Part shown: positions 28,876 to 38,122 of the stretch, piece by piece
How positions within the stretch are numbered: the stretch's first letter is position 1
Layout of the letters: every line of letters starts with the position of its first letter
Source of the DNA: JBBTCX01 sp964494205
GTDB taxonomy: Bacteria; Planctomycetota; Phycisphaerae; UBA1845
DNA: 64,000 nt
Direction: 5' to 3'
Assembly (NCBI GenBank): GCA_964494205.1
Contig: CAZBRD010000005.1
Span: 186,001 to 250,000, forward strand
Notes under the pieces: generated by a model
The model's input: the letters and a program-made list of their open reading frames with translations, nothing else
The model's database searches: none
Told to the model about the DNA's origin: nothing
Program-made: the position numbers and the translations under genes

Positions 28876-29997
28876 TCACTTCGCAAAAACGTGAACCCGC
28901 TGAAGATTCACGACCGCACGAACCCGCTCTCCGACCTTGACGTTAGCCCCAGTCGGAATCCGGGCGACCAATCGAACGGTTGCACCATCGTCCACGTGTA
29001 CATGCAGACAATTCCCCAACGGCTCAACCAAAGAGACCTTCAGGTCCATCGTTGCCAGACCCCCACCTGATCGCGAGGCCTCGAACTCATCAACGCCCAA
29101 TGAATCAGCACCCAAGCGAATATGCTCTGGCCTAATTCCAACTTGAGCAGCGTCCCCTTTCAGCGGTAACGCCTTCGCCGCAAGCTCAACCGGCAATCGC
29201 CACCGCCCGAACGGTCCTTCAAACCAAAGCCCTGAATCCTCACCCGAAATCCTTCCCTCAATGAAGTTCATCGGTGGATTTCCCAGGAACGAAGCCACAA
29301 ATCGATTCGCCGGCTTGTCATAAAGTTCCAATGGCGTCCCGCTTTGCTGTACTTCGCCGTCTTTCATCACGATCAGTTGGTCAGCCATGGTCATGGCCTC
29401 CTCCTGATCGTGCGTCACGTGGATCATCGTTGTCTTCACGGATTGATGCAGTCGCTTGAGTTCGGTACGAGTGTGCAAGCGCAGTCGAGCGTCGAGATTG
29501 GAAAGGGGCTCATCAAGCAAGAAAACTTGTGGACGCCGCACGATCGCCCGGCCGAGCGCGACACGCTGCTTCTCGCCGCCCGATAGCGCATTCGGTCGTC
29601 GGTCCAGTAGATCCGATAAGCCGAGAAGCTCAGCCGTCGATCGAACCGCTTTGTCGATCTCCGACTTGGCCACACCGCGCATCTTCAGACCGAAGGCCAT
29701 GTTTTGATAGACGGTCATGTGCGGGTAGAGCGCGTAGTTCTGGAACACCATGGCCACGTCGCGATCCTTGGGCGCGACCTCGTTCACGCATCTGCTGCCG
29801 ATATGAATGGTTCCCTGTGTCGGGGCCTCCAACCCCGCGATCAGGCGGAGCAACGTCGTCTTGCCGCACCCGGACGGTCCGACGAGCACCACCAATTGTC
29901 CGTCGCCGGCTGACATATTGAAGTTGCGCAACGCCGCGACATCTCGTTGTCGATCACGATAGACCTTCGATACGCCTTCAATCTTGACGCTTGCCAA
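28876..29997 (-). CDS. MalK/UgpC-type ABC transporter ATPase, orphan
   Basis: ATPase of a carbohydrate-uptake-type ABC importer. From TTG 29997 (GGAG 5 bases upstream) the protein is 373 aa, matching MalK/UgpC. The longer frame to 30090 adds 31 residues without homology. Features: Walker A GPSGCGKTT, Q-loop MVFQNYALYPHMTV, signature LSGGEKQRVALGRA, Walker B VFLLDEPLSNLDA, H-loop MIHVTHDQEEAM. The C-terminal half holds the TOBE-type regulatory beta domain (GIRPEHIRLG). No permease or binding-protein gene is in the window, so it may serve several importers elsewhere. Confidence 0.93.
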   Translation of the reverse strand: MASVKIEGVSKVYRDRQRDVAALRNFNMSAGDGQLVVLVGPSGCGKTTLLRLIAGLEAPTQGTIHIGSRCVNEVAPKDRDVAMVFQNYALYPHMTVYQNMAFGLKMRGVAKSEIDKAVRSTAELLGLSDLLDRRPNALSGGEKQRVALGRAIVRRPQVFLLDEPLSNLDARLRLHTRTELKRLHQSVKTTMIHVTHDQEEAMTMADQLIVMKDGEVQQSGTPLELYDKPANRFVASFLGNPPMNFIEGRISGEDSGLWFEGPFGRWRLPVELAAKALPLKGDAAQVGIRPEHIRLGADSLGVDEFEASRSGGGLATMDLKVSLVEPLGNCLHVHVDDGATVRLVARIPTGANVKVGERVRAVVNLQRVHVFAK

Positions 29998-30137
29998 ACC
30001 AACTCCATTTCTGTGAGAGAATAGTGGGCGCTTGCACGCCTCATTGTCGTGCGAGTAGTGTACCGTGTTGTCGAATGACGATACCAGCAATGGGTTTCGG
30101 CGTCGTTAATCGTTTTAGTAACGTCACGGATGGTTGA

Positions 30138-31253
30138 ATGCCTGCAACGGATTTCGATGTCATCATTGTTGGCGCCGGGCCAGCCGGTTCGACAGCCGCC
30201 ATTCTTCTTGCACAGGCCGGCCGCAATGTTGCCCTCATTGATCGCGACAAGTTTCCGCGCGCGAATACAACCGTCGGTTGGATCAGCGCACGCACCGCAC
30301 CATTCCTCGATCTACTCCATGTGCCCACAAAGGCGATTCTCAACGACGCATTCAACAGTGTTACCTTTCTTAATGCTGATTTTACGAAGTCCTCACAACC
30401 GAGTTTTGCGGAATCGCCGGGCTATCTGGTTGACAGGACGAAGTTCGACAAAGAGATCGTTTCTGCCGCAGAGAAGGCTGGCGTAAAGGTTCATCAAGGC
30501 GAACCGGTCAACAAACTCAGCTTGAAGGAGTCGAGCGTCATCGCTGAGTTGGGGAGCGGACAGTCCATTTCGGCCAGACTGCTGATTGTGGCTACCGGTG
30601 CTGCTTCTTCACTCGTCGAGACCGTCGGTGTCGCTCGACCACGCGGCGCCCGACCCGTTTGGATGGCGTCGATCGACGCCGAGTCCAAGTCCAAGAAAGC
30701 GGCTGGTCCGCACGTCGCGGTCGTTCTTGGCCTGAACAAGGCCGGTAGCTTCGGATTGATTTGCACAGCCGGCGATCGAACGACCATCAATATCAGTTGG
30801 AAAGGTGAACGAGAGGGCGCGATCGCGGCTCTTGTGAACATCTGCCGCTTGGCACATCAGCATGAACAAGTTCCGATTGATTTGTCGCCCCAGGCGAGCA
30901 AGGCAGTCGTGATCGCGACTCCCGGCTCAGCTGCTCTTGAGATGGACACGCACGTAGGCAAACACGCGCTAGTCATTGGCGACGCAGGTGGGTTCGTCGC
31001 CGCCGCCAGCCACGAAGGCATTTATCCCGCGATGTGGTCGGGGCAGATAGCCGCTCAGGTGATTGATGCAGCTCTGAAAAGTCCTCATTCCCAGGACATC
31101 TTGATGACCTTCAATTCCGAGTGGCGGCTGAAAATGGCTGACTATCTCCGGTCTCCCAACACGGACATCCAGTTCCTTCTCCCGCTGATATTCTCCAATC
31201 AGGCGATGGCTGACCGGATGGGCGGCGCGTTCTTTTCCGGCGAGAACATCTGA
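30138..31253 (+). CDS. Geranylgeranyl-reductase-family FAD oxidoreductase
   Basis: A flavoprotein monooxygenase/reductase-like enzyme of 371 aa. The N-terminal Rossmann FAD site reads DVIIVGAGPAGSTAAILLAQAG, followed by ALIDRDKFPR. The second FAD contact motif is present as ALVIGDAGGFVAAASHEGIYPAMWSG (GD motif). The geranylgeranyl reductase group reduces isoprenoid double bonds or acts as a lipid or quinone-linked reductase; halogenase-like relatives also exist, but the lysine-containing halogenase motif WxWxIP is not seen. The substrate is unknown. GGATGG is 4 bases before the ATG. Confidence 0.82.
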   Translation: MPATDFDVIIVGAGPAGSTAAILLAQAGRNVALIDRDKFPRANTTVGWISARTAPFLDLLHVPTKAILNDAFNSVTFLNADFTKSSQPSFAESPGYLVDRTKFDKEIVSAAEKAGVKVHQGEPVNKLSLKESSVIAELGSGQSISARLLIVATGAASSLVETVGVARPRGARPVWMASIDAESKSKKAAGPHVAVVLGLNKAGSFGLICTAGDRTTINISWKGEREGAIAALVNICRLAHQHEQVPIDLSPQASKAVVIATPGSAALEMDTHVGKHALVIGDAGGFVAAASHEGIYPAMWSGQIAAQVIDAALKSPHSQDILMTFNSEWRLKMADYLRSPNTDIQFLLPLIFSNQAMADRMGGAFFSGENI

Positions 31254-31348
31254 CATCGAATTTGCGTTTTGGCCTAAGTGTATGATGTTGCGCGGTCGAT
31301 GCCTTACCCACTTCGCTTTTTCTGCAAAAGAAGTCATAATTAACTGAT

Positions 31349-32110
31349 ATGGCCTTACTTGGCGTAAACATCGATCACGTCGCCACCGTCCGGCAAGCAC
31401 GGCGGGCGGATGAACCGGATCCCATCTGGGCGGCCGTGGAGGCTGAACTCGGCGGGGCTGACGGCATCACGTTTCACCTCCGCGAGGATCGCCGGCACAT
31501 CAACGATCGTGACGCGAAGCTGCTTAAAGAGACTGTGGCCACAAAACTCAACATGGAAATGGCCATCGCGGATGAGATCGTGGCGATTGCATTGGACATA
31601 CGACCCGATCAATGCACGCTCGTTCCCGAGAAACGACAGGAACTGACCACCGAGGGCGGACTGGATGTCGTACGTCTGAAGTCGCAGATTCAACCAGTTG
31701 TTTCGCGACTGCGCGAGGTCGGCATTACCGTCAGCGCTTTCATCGAACCAATCGCTGAACAGGTGAAAGCCAGCGCAGAAGTCGGCTTCCATGCGATTGA
31801 ACTATGGACCGGTGCGTATGCTCACGCGAAGGATCAACGCCATCGCGACGACGCTTTGTCGGCTTTACGAAATGCGATCGAAGTCGGCCACGCATCCGGA
31901 CTCGAAGTACACGGCGGCCACGGGCTAACCTATCGCAACATCGGTCCCATCGCCGCGCTGCCCGGATTCGGCGAGTTCAACATTGGGCACTCGATTGTTT
32001 CGCGTTCCGTTTTCGTCGGCATGCGCGAAGCGGTCCGCGAAATGAAATGCCTTCTCAAACAATACTCACCCGTCGACCACCGGCTGTTCGACAAACGCCA
32101 TAAAGCCTGA
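31349..32110 (+). CDS. pdxJ: Pyridoxine 5'-phosphate synthase
   Basis: Condenses 1-deoxyxylulose 5-phosphate and aminoacetone 3-phosphate to pyridoxine phosphate in the DXP-dependent B6 pathway. 253 aa. The N-terminus LGVNIDHVATVRQARR and the motif GADGITFHLREDRRHINDRD are diagnostic. Later GLEVHGGHGLTYRNIGPIA and EFNIGHSIVSRSVFVG complete the phosphate site. The C-terminal 15 residues (YSPVDHRLFDKRHKA) are a short extra tail. The Shine-Dalgarno sequence is weak. dapA follows on the same strand 124 bases later. Confidence 0.96.
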   Translation: MALLGVNIDHVATVRQARRADEPDPIWAAVEAELGGADGITFHLREDRRHINDRDAKLLKETVATKLNMEMAIADEIVAIALDIRPDQCTLVPEKRQELTTEGGLDVVRLKSQIQPVVSRLREVGITVSAFIEPIAEQVKASAEVGFHAIELWTGAYAHAKDQRHRDDALSALRNAIEVGHASGLEVHGGHGLTYRNIGPIAALPGFGEFNIGHSIVSRSVFVGMREAVREMKCLLKQYSPVDHRLFDKRHKA

Positions 32111-32234
32111 AGACCGGTCGATTCGATGAATGGAACAAGGAGGTTCCGACAGATTCAATAAGAACAAAAATTCACTACGACGAATTACGAGCTTTCTCTG
32201 ATCTTGCCACTGACATTTGATGAAAGGTCCGTTC

Positions 32235-33134
32235 ATGCCCTCCGCAATTAGTCCAGCAAACTTGCGTGGCGCGATGACAGCGCTCGTGACCCCCTTCCGC
32301 AACAATCAGGTCGATTGGCCCCGCGTGGAGGCGCTGGTCGAACGGCAGATCAAAGGCGGTATCGACTGGCTGGTTCCCTGTGGAACGACAGGCGAGTCTC
32401 CTACCCTTTCTGAGGAAGAGCACGCAAAGATCATTGAAGTCGCGATTCGCAAATCCGCCGGTCGAGTTCCGGTCATGGCCGGGACCGGGTCGAACTGCAC
32501 AGCCCACACCATTGAGTTGACCAAGCGTGCGGCATCTCTCGGTGCAACGGCTGCGCTTATTGTAACCCCCTACTACAACCGTCCGCCGCAGGAAGGATTG
32601 TTCCGACATTACGCGGCCATTGCGGAATGCTGCGACTTGCCGATCGTGCTTTACAACGTACCCATTCGAACCGGTGTATCCATCAGTAACGACACGGTAG
32701 TTCGACTTCGCGAGCGGTTTCCACACATCGTTGCGATCAAGCACGCGACGGGCACTGTCGACGGGGTCACCGAGTTGCGCTCGCGTTGCGACATCGCGAT
32801 TCTGAGTGGCGACGACGCGATCACCTGGCCTTTGATGGCGATGGGGGCCACAGGTCTCATCAGCGTCATTTCCAATCTCGTACCGGAACTGGTAAAGTCG
32901 TTGACCAGCGCCGCGTTGAACGGCGACGCGAAGGCTGCTATCGCGAGCCATCGTCGTGTGTACGACCTCGCGGAAGGGCTGTCGAAGTTCGGCCCGAATC
33001 CATTGCCGATCAAGACGGCCATGGCTGTTGTAAATCTATTGGAACCCGAATTCCGCTTGCCGCTCGTTCCCCTGCCGGACACCGCACGAACGGGCCTTGA
33101 ACAATTAGTTCGCAAGCACGAGGTAACGAAATAA
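32235..33134 (+). CDS. dapA: 4-hydroxy-tetrahydrodipicolinate synthase
   Basis: Condenses pyruvate and aspartate semialdehyde, the first step of the lysine/diaminopimelate branch that supplies peptidoglycan. I choose ATG 32235, because GAAAGG (32222-32227) stands 7 bases before it; earlier TTG/ATG codons at 32217 and 32220 lack such a site. The 299-aa protein has the catalytic Lys in IVAIKHATG, the Tyr of the proton relay in VLYNVP, the TGES motif as GTTGESPTL, and GDDAITWPLMAMGATG. The closely related N-acetylneuraminate lyase family is excluded by these residues and length. Confidence 0.95.
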   Translation: MPSAISPANLRGAMTALVTPFRNNQVDWPRVEALVERQIKGGIDWLVPCGTTGESPTLSEEEHAKIIEVAIRKSAGRVPVMAGTGSNCTAHTIELTKRAASLGATAALIVTPYYNRPPQEGLFRHYAAIAECCDLPIVLYNVPIRTGVSISNDTVVRLRERFPHIVAIKHATGTVDGVTELRSRCDIAILSGDDAITWPLMAMGATGLISVISNLVPELVKSLTSAALNGDAKAAIASHRRVYDLAEGLSKFGPNPLPIKTAMAVVNLLEPEFRLPLVPLPDTARTGLEQLVRKHEVTK

Positions 33135-33162
33135 GCTTGCGAAACAAGCCCGGCGCTGTTCT

Positions 33163-34134
33163 ATGTCCGATGTTTCGATCTCCATCGCTTATGAGCAGCG
33201 TCACTTGAGCCTTCTTGGCCGAGTCGTATTCCTCGCCATCTGCGGCCTGAGTGCTGCTGTGTTCTGGTATTACGGCTGGAGCGCAGTCGGCCCACATGAT
33301 CCACTTGGACCGGTTAGTCTCTTCAGCCACGCGCACCCATTCTTTGGCTGGCTACAAACCATCGTTCTAACTTCGCTGGTCTCAGCGATGGCGACTCTGC
33401 TCATGGGCAAGAAGATGCCACACATCGGCCCATTTGCAGCGGGCGTCGGGCTGGTCGCACTGTCTACGCGCGGAGGGACCGCAACCTATCTACTCTTCAG
33501 CCGCGCTGTAACCGCACAACAATCAAAACTGCCTTTTACCTTCGGCCTCATTGCCGAATCGCTCGCGTGGTTTATAGCACTAGCCGCGGCCATGATCGTT
33601 GCTGAACTTGTGAGCCGATCCGTGCTTGGGATGCCGCCGAGTTTTCCGGGGTTCGAGACCGAACCTCGCCGCGCAGGCAGAACAAATTCGCCCTTACTTC
33701 CCAACAAGATCTTAACGTCAAAACCGATAAACAACGAACTTGCAACCCAACTCATGCCGCACCTGCTGCACGTGATGATCTGCACCGTGACGGCTGTGGC
33801 TGCTATTGTCATCTTTTCGTCAGGTTATCGCTCGCGCGGCGTCGAGCACGGACAGGCTTGCTTCATTGCGGCTGCTGGCGTGGGACTTGGAACTTACATC
33901 GCCCATCGCGTCCAACCCGTATCCTCAGGCGCATGGTCGCTGCTGGCGATCGCTCCGATCGCAGTCGTAGGTTACGCATGGACGCTTTTTAGCCGGGTCA
34001 ATGCCGAACTCCCCCTACCCGTTCTGACCTCACCGTTTCTTTCATTGCTTCCAATTCAGCTCATCGGCGCGGGCGTGTTGGGTTCGGTCTGGGTGATCTG
34101 GTATCGTTCAAGCCAACAGACTGAGGAACACTGA
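33163..34134 (+). CDS. Polytopic membrane protein, unknown
   Basis: A 323-aa protein with about eight predicted membrane helices (first about residues 12-35, last ending at VIWYRSSQQTEEH). There is a soluble loop of about 55 residues between helices 4 and 5 rich in Arg and Pro. I do not recognise the family. It begins 28 bases after dapA, so it is probably in the same transcript, but no link to lysine synthesis is evident. Confidence 0.65.
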   Translation: MSDVSISIAYEQRHLSLLGRVVFLAICGLSAAVFWYYGWSAVGPHDPLGPVSLFSHAHPFFGWLQTIVLTSLVSAMATLLMGKKMPHIGPFAAGVGLVALSTRGGTATYLLFSRAVTAQQSKLPFTFGLIAESLAWFIALAAAMIVAELVSRSVLGMPPSFPGFETEPRRAGRTNSPLLPNKILTSKPINNELATQLMPHLLHVMICTVTAVAAIVIFSSGYRSRGVEHGQACFIAAAGVGLGTYIAHRVQPVSSGAWSLLAIAPIAVVGYAWTLFSRVNAELPLPVLTSPFLSLLPIQLIGAGVLGSVWVIWYRSSQQTEEH

Positions 34135-34212
34135 TACGCGGGCTTTTGAAGGCGAACGGTGTCGCTCACTCGATGTTGGACTTGAAGCTCACAAAGAACT
34201 GCTGAAAGGGCG

Positions 34213-34488
34213 GTGCCTCACATGCGATGGGGCAGATCGGTTTCAGATTCGTATGCGGCCATGCGCCGGCGCATGATCCGCGAAACCGAACTCGCTCTGC
34301 TGGTCGGTATCACATCCAATAAGCATCCGCGAATCCCCACCATCGAAGTCGGCAAGGGCAGTTTTCCGCGATCGGTCTCTGAATCGTTCTGGGAGCAACT
34401 CCTTGAGGTGTCGGACGTAGAACGCGAGCGATTGATGGCCTTATTCACCGAAAAAACCGACGAGCAACCGGTGATAGAATTGAGCTGA
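34213..34488 (+). CDS. Small hypothetical protein
   Basis: A 91-aa soluble protein rich in Arg, Glu and Ser, with no signal peptide. The GTG at 34213 gives 91 aa; an in-frame ATG at 34222 is an alternative and I cannot decide between them from the binding site (AAAGGG at 34206). The middle GITSNKHPRIPTIEVGKGSF and the end VSDVERERLMALF look like a compact helix-strand fold. I do not recognise it. It is convergent with the big metalloprotease gene. Confidence 0.45.
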   Translation: MPHMRWGRSVSDSYAAMRRRMIRETELALLVGITSNKHPRIPTIEVGKGSFPRSVSESFWEQLLEVSDVERERLMALFTEKTDEQPVIELS

Positions 34489-34507
34489 GACAAGTCACCC
34501 AAAAACA

Positions 34508-34541
34508 ACTCCGCCCGAACGAAAAAGCGTCCGGGCGGAGT
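34508..34541. terminator. Terminator of the metalloprotease gene
   Basis: Ten-base-pair stem ACTCCGCCCG (34508-34517) / CGGGCGGAGT (34532-34541). On the minus strand it is followed by TTGTTTTTG, so it ends the gene at 34569-37652. It could also act weakly on the plus strand for the small gene before it. Confidence 0.8.
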
Positions 34542-34568
34542 CGAATACACAATCTTGAGTAGAACGCA

Positions 34569-37500
34569 TTAATCCATGGAGATCATCATTCCCATCGACG
34601 GGCTTCGCTCATTCAATTGCGGCGCGAGCATACGATCGATGCGCGACTTGCACGACGTCAGGTGCGCCTGCGAGGCGAAGTCGGCCTTACCTGTCTTTTG
34701 CACAGCCTCAATTTCGTTCGACAATTGCTGAAGCGAATACTGCACCATCGCGTGCAGGTCGGGACTGAGCATGTTCCCCGGCTGCTGCCGCACGATCAAT
34801 TCCATCATCGACAGGTACTCGCGCTGAAGTGATCGTTGCGTGCTGGAAACGAACGGCGTCGCGTCTGTCCACGCCTTGGCGCTCACCGATTGCGGATTCG
34901 TCGTCTGGCCCCAGCAACCCTTCTGGATTCGCTGGAGATACTCAGCGGCAGTCACTTTGTCCGTCGCCGTCGTCTTCAATTCCGCGTCATGAATTCTGCG
35001 CAGCGTGTTGGGGAACAAACGCCCGAAAAGCTGATTTCGTTGAAGCATGGCGATCACGTTGTGAATCGGGAAGTCCACCGTGAAGCTCACGTCCTGACCA
35101 TCGTGCCACCATCGCGGCGGAGCGAGGTGATTCAACAACTCCGGCGAAACGTTGAAGAACTTGTCACTGAACAGATTCTGCTCGATGAACTCCAGCGCGG
35201 CTCGCTGTTTGGCTGGTTCTACTACGGTGAACGGCGTACCCGCACCCGATGCTCCGCGCATCGTGCGCTCGAAGTATACGCCACCCACATACCGCCCCAC
35301 ATAATCAAGCGTGTACGCTCGCTCAAAGAACAGGCTGAAGAACGCTCCGCGAAGGTGATACCAGCTTTCCTGATCCTTAACCGCCCATTCGAGAATATTG
35401 CCCATTCGCTTGTCGATCAGCTCCATTCGCTCTTTCGCCCAAGCGACCGGGTCAGACGCCATATCGAAGCGGTTAGAGCGCGGATCGGGACTCATAAACG
35501 TTGTGTCTTCGTCCGTGGCGTAAGCCAATTCCGGACGCGAAGATCGCCCCGCGATCTCCTGCAACATGCCCGCCTCGCCGGAAGGCGGCGACTTGAACGA
35601 CGACTCATCCGACTTCTCATCCTTCTCGTCGTCCTTGCTGCCGCTTTCCGCTTTGACGATCGCGGTCGTTGCACCGCCGGAAGCAATCATGGCCTTCACG
35701 TCAGCTGGTAGCTGATCCATGATTTCCTTCGGAATCTTCTCACCTTCCGAGGTGCCCGAAGTCTTCACCGCGCGGGCATCTGGCTTCTTCTCTTTCTTTT
35801 CTTCCTTCTTGTCTTCCTTCTTTTTGTCGCCTTCACTTTCCTTTTTGGTGCTCTCCGGCTTGTATGAATCGTCGAAAGGTCGATAGCCGTATTCGATCGC
35901 CCAATAGTCATAGGGGCCAATCGTCGGCGTGATGAAATGTCCATCCAAAGAGCCATCCGCGAAGAAGATCGCCGGATTGTAATCCATCACCGAGCCGGTC
36001 ATCGCCTCACCGGTCGTTCGGCGCTTCTTCAATTCCTCGACCGTGTAAATCGAACTCGCGCGGAAGTTGTGTCGCAGGCCGAGTGTGTGACCCACTTCGT
36101 GCATGACCACTTCCTTGATGATGTCGTAGAGAAACTTGTCAACAACCTCCTTCGGCGCACCGGCCAGGACCGATTGCCCGAAGGCCATCTGATGCTTCAT
36201 TCCGTGGTTGTAGTCGCAACTCTGGCAACCGCGATCGCGGAGGCGTTTCTGCACAGCCTCGCGAATTCTGGGCGCCGAACGCTCGCCAAGTTGCACCTGT
36301 TCCCAGTCGCGTGTCGGCATACGCCATTCGGGGAACTTCTCGAAAAACGCCTGCAGCGACGGATCGTTCTCGTAGAGGCTGTTCAGGCCGCCGCTGATGT
36401 TGGTTGAGGCGTCCTGCTCGAAGTAGCGCACCATCGAATCATCGAAGATAATATCAGCGTCGTAGATTTGTCCGGTAAACGGGTTCGAGCGATGTGGACC
36501 CATTGCAAAACCGGCACCGGTTACGATCCAGCGGAAGAAACTGTAACGCATGTCCTCCGGGTCGAGGTTCTTCGTTTCCTCATCGCTGTCATCCTGTTGG
36601 CGGACTTCGACGGCGTTGCTGAACCCGACCTTCTCGAAGGCCTTGTTCCATTCGAGGATGCCGTCACGCACCGCCCTGCGGAAGCGAATCGGCACCGTCT
36701 TTTCGATGTAATAGACGATCGGTTGCTTCGGCTCGCACAGTGCCAGCGATTCATCGCGTTTCTCCAAGTGCCAGCGATCGATGTATCGATTGAAAATGTC
36801 GCGCGAGTCGTTGGGCTTGGCCCAATCCTGATTCGTCGTCAGAAAATACCCCACACGCTCGTCAGCCACGCGTGGCGTGTAGTCGCTCTTAGGCAAACCC
36901 CAAAAGCTGTAGTGTACCATCTTCTTTTCAAACGCACCGGGCGGCGACGAGCTCGCAACAGCCAACTCGACGCCGATCTCAACATTCTGCTCGAAGACTT
37001 TCTTCTTGCTCCACTTGCTCAACGAGGCGTTGATCGTTCCGCCGCCAGGCATGCCCGTCTCATCCATGATGAACCAGCCAATGTCGGCAAAATTGCTCTT
37101 GAGCCACGCACCAAGATCAATGACTGGATCGCCGCCGGCTGTCTTCGTGACGAGTGGAATGGCTGCGCGAATCGAATCGGGATACGTTCGACGAACGACG
37201 TCGCTGACCGGCGCATTCTCTGCAGCCACATATCCCGTTTCGGGCGCGATCAGCAGCAGTTGCTCGCCGAGCAGCTCCCACTTGACCACGCGTTCTTCGA
37301 GCGGGAACCCGGTGAGAAAACCACCGCCGGAATAACTCATGGACAGCATGAACTTGTCGCCGAGGAGGCTGGACGGAATCTGACAGAGAAGTTTCTCCGC
37401 GTCCTTGTCCTTCGCGTCAGGCGGATAAGACCAGAGCGTGAAAAAGCCCTCGCGCGACTTCATTCCCTTGGTCACTTCGTCAAACTCAGGCAGATTGGCT

Positions 37501-37652
37501 TCCGGTTTGGAGGGAGTCTTCCCGCCTTCGGTGAGGACCATGGTCGCGATCTGACTTAGGTCAAGACTCTCAGCGTTCTTCGGCTGCTCCGCACCTAACG
37601 CGGTGCTGAGCGAAATCGCCAGCGGAACAAGGTACATGGCTCGAATGTTCAT
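34569..37652 (-). CDS. Exported zinc metalloprotease, DUF4953/DUF5117
   Basis: A secreted 1027-aa protein with a signal peptide (residues 1-20, ending ALGA). The N-terminal half matches DUF5117-type sequence (FFTLWSYPP, GGGFLTGFPLEERVVKWE). The catalytic motif is HEVGHTLGLRHNF (His518, Glu519, His522, His528), a metzincin-type zinc site, and the family is DUF4953. Between it and the C-terminal part lies a long low-complexity insert: a Lys/Glu tract (about residues 605-635) and a further Asp/Glu/Ser/Lys-rich stretch. The function is probably extracellular or periplasmic proteolysis. It is monocistronic, with the terminator at 34508-34541. Confidence 0.85.
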   Translation of the reverse strand: MNIRAMYLVPLAISLSTALGAEQPKNAESLDLSQIATMVLTEGGKTPSKPEANLPEFDEVTKGMKSREGFFTLWSYPPDAKDKDAEKLLCQIPSSLLGDKFMLSMSYSGGGFLTGFPLEERVVKWELLGEQLLLIAPETGYVAAENAPVSDVVRRTYPDSIRAAIPLVTKTAGGDPVIDLGAWLKSNFADIGWFIMDETGMPGGGTINASLSKWSKKKVFEQNVEIGVELAVASSSPPGAFEKKMVHYSFWGLPKSDYTPRVADERVGYFLTTNQDWAKPNDSRDIFNRYIDRWHLEKRDESLALCEPKQPIVYYIEKTVPIRFRRAVRDGILEWNKAFEKVGFSNAVEVRQQDDSDEETKNLDPEDMRYSFFRWIVTGAGFAMGPHRSNPFTGQIYDADIIFDDSMVRYFEQDASTNISGGLNSLYENDPSLQAFFEKFPEWRMPTRDWEQVQLGERSAPRIREAVQKRLRDRGCQSCDYNHGMKHQMAFGQSVLAGAPKEVVDKFLYDIIKEVVMHEVGHTLGLRHNFRASSIYTVEELKKRRTTGEAMTGSVMDYNPAIFFADGSLDGHFITPTIGPYDYWAIEYGYRPFDDSYKPESTKKESEGDKKKEDKKEEKKEKKPDARAVKTSGTSEGEKIPKEIMDQLPADVKAMIASGGATTAIVKAESGSKDDEKDEKSDESSFKSPPSGEAGMLQEIAGRSSRPELAYATDEDTTFMSPDPRSNRFDMASDPVAWAKERMELIDKRMGNILEWAVKDQESWYHLRGAFFSLFFERAYTLDYVGRYVGGVYFERTMRGASGAGTPFTVVEPAKQRAALEFIEQNLFSDKFFNVSPELLNHLAPPRWWHDGQDVSFTVDFPIHNVIAMLQRNQLFGRLFPNTLRRIHDAELKTTATDKVTAAEYLQRIQKGCWGQTTNPQSVSAKAWTDATPFVSSTQRSLQREYLSMMELIVRQQPGNMLSPDLHAMVQYSLQQLSNEIEAVQKTGKADFASQAHLTSCKSRIDRMLAPQLNERSPSMGMMISMD

Positions 37653-38020
37653 GTGGATTCTCCTCGACTCGTTGCATGCTTCATGGCAGAAACGCTCGGC
37701 ATCACAATGCTGAACGTGTAATTAGTGGATCAATACCCCGCCGTCATCGACCGAAATCTTCGCAGAACTTCGCGAGCCATTGTACACAGACGTCCTAAAC
37801 CAAGATTCGAAATCGCCTTTAGCGTTGTAAAAAGTCGTGTCGTTGAACGAGGTGAATCGGTGTTGGATGCCAATTCACACGACGCCAATTCTGCATTCAG
37901 GTTGAGTGACAATCCGAATCGCTGTCGCGGCTTCCGTTGCCCAAAACATCAAAACGCAGTTTGTAATGCTGCTGCGCAAGTAACAAGAAACCCTGCGGAC
38001 GTGCCAACACTAATAACAAA
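37653..38020. other. Intergenic gap, nothing recognised
   Basis: 368 bases between the metalloprotease gene start and the terminator of the collagen-like gene, both transcribed on the minus strand. It should hold the metalloprotease promoter. I see no convincing ORF or repeat. Confidence 0.4.
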
Positions 38021-38054
38021 GCCGTGGTGCCCCTTGATAAGGAAGCACCACGGC
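38021..38054 (-). terminator. Terminator after collagen-like gene
   Basis: Ten-base stem GCCGTGGTGC (38021-38030) / GCACCACGGC (38045-38054), with a smaller inner pairing CCTT / AAGG near the loop. On the minus strand the 3' side continues TTTGTTATTAG, a T-rich tail. It lies 69 bases after the stop of the gene at 38123. Confidence 0.75.
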
Positions 38055-38122
38055 TGGTTGATTTCTGTATGACGGCGGTAGCTTTATGCCAATCGAAGCG
38101 AGTTGTCGCGCCTGGCCACCAA

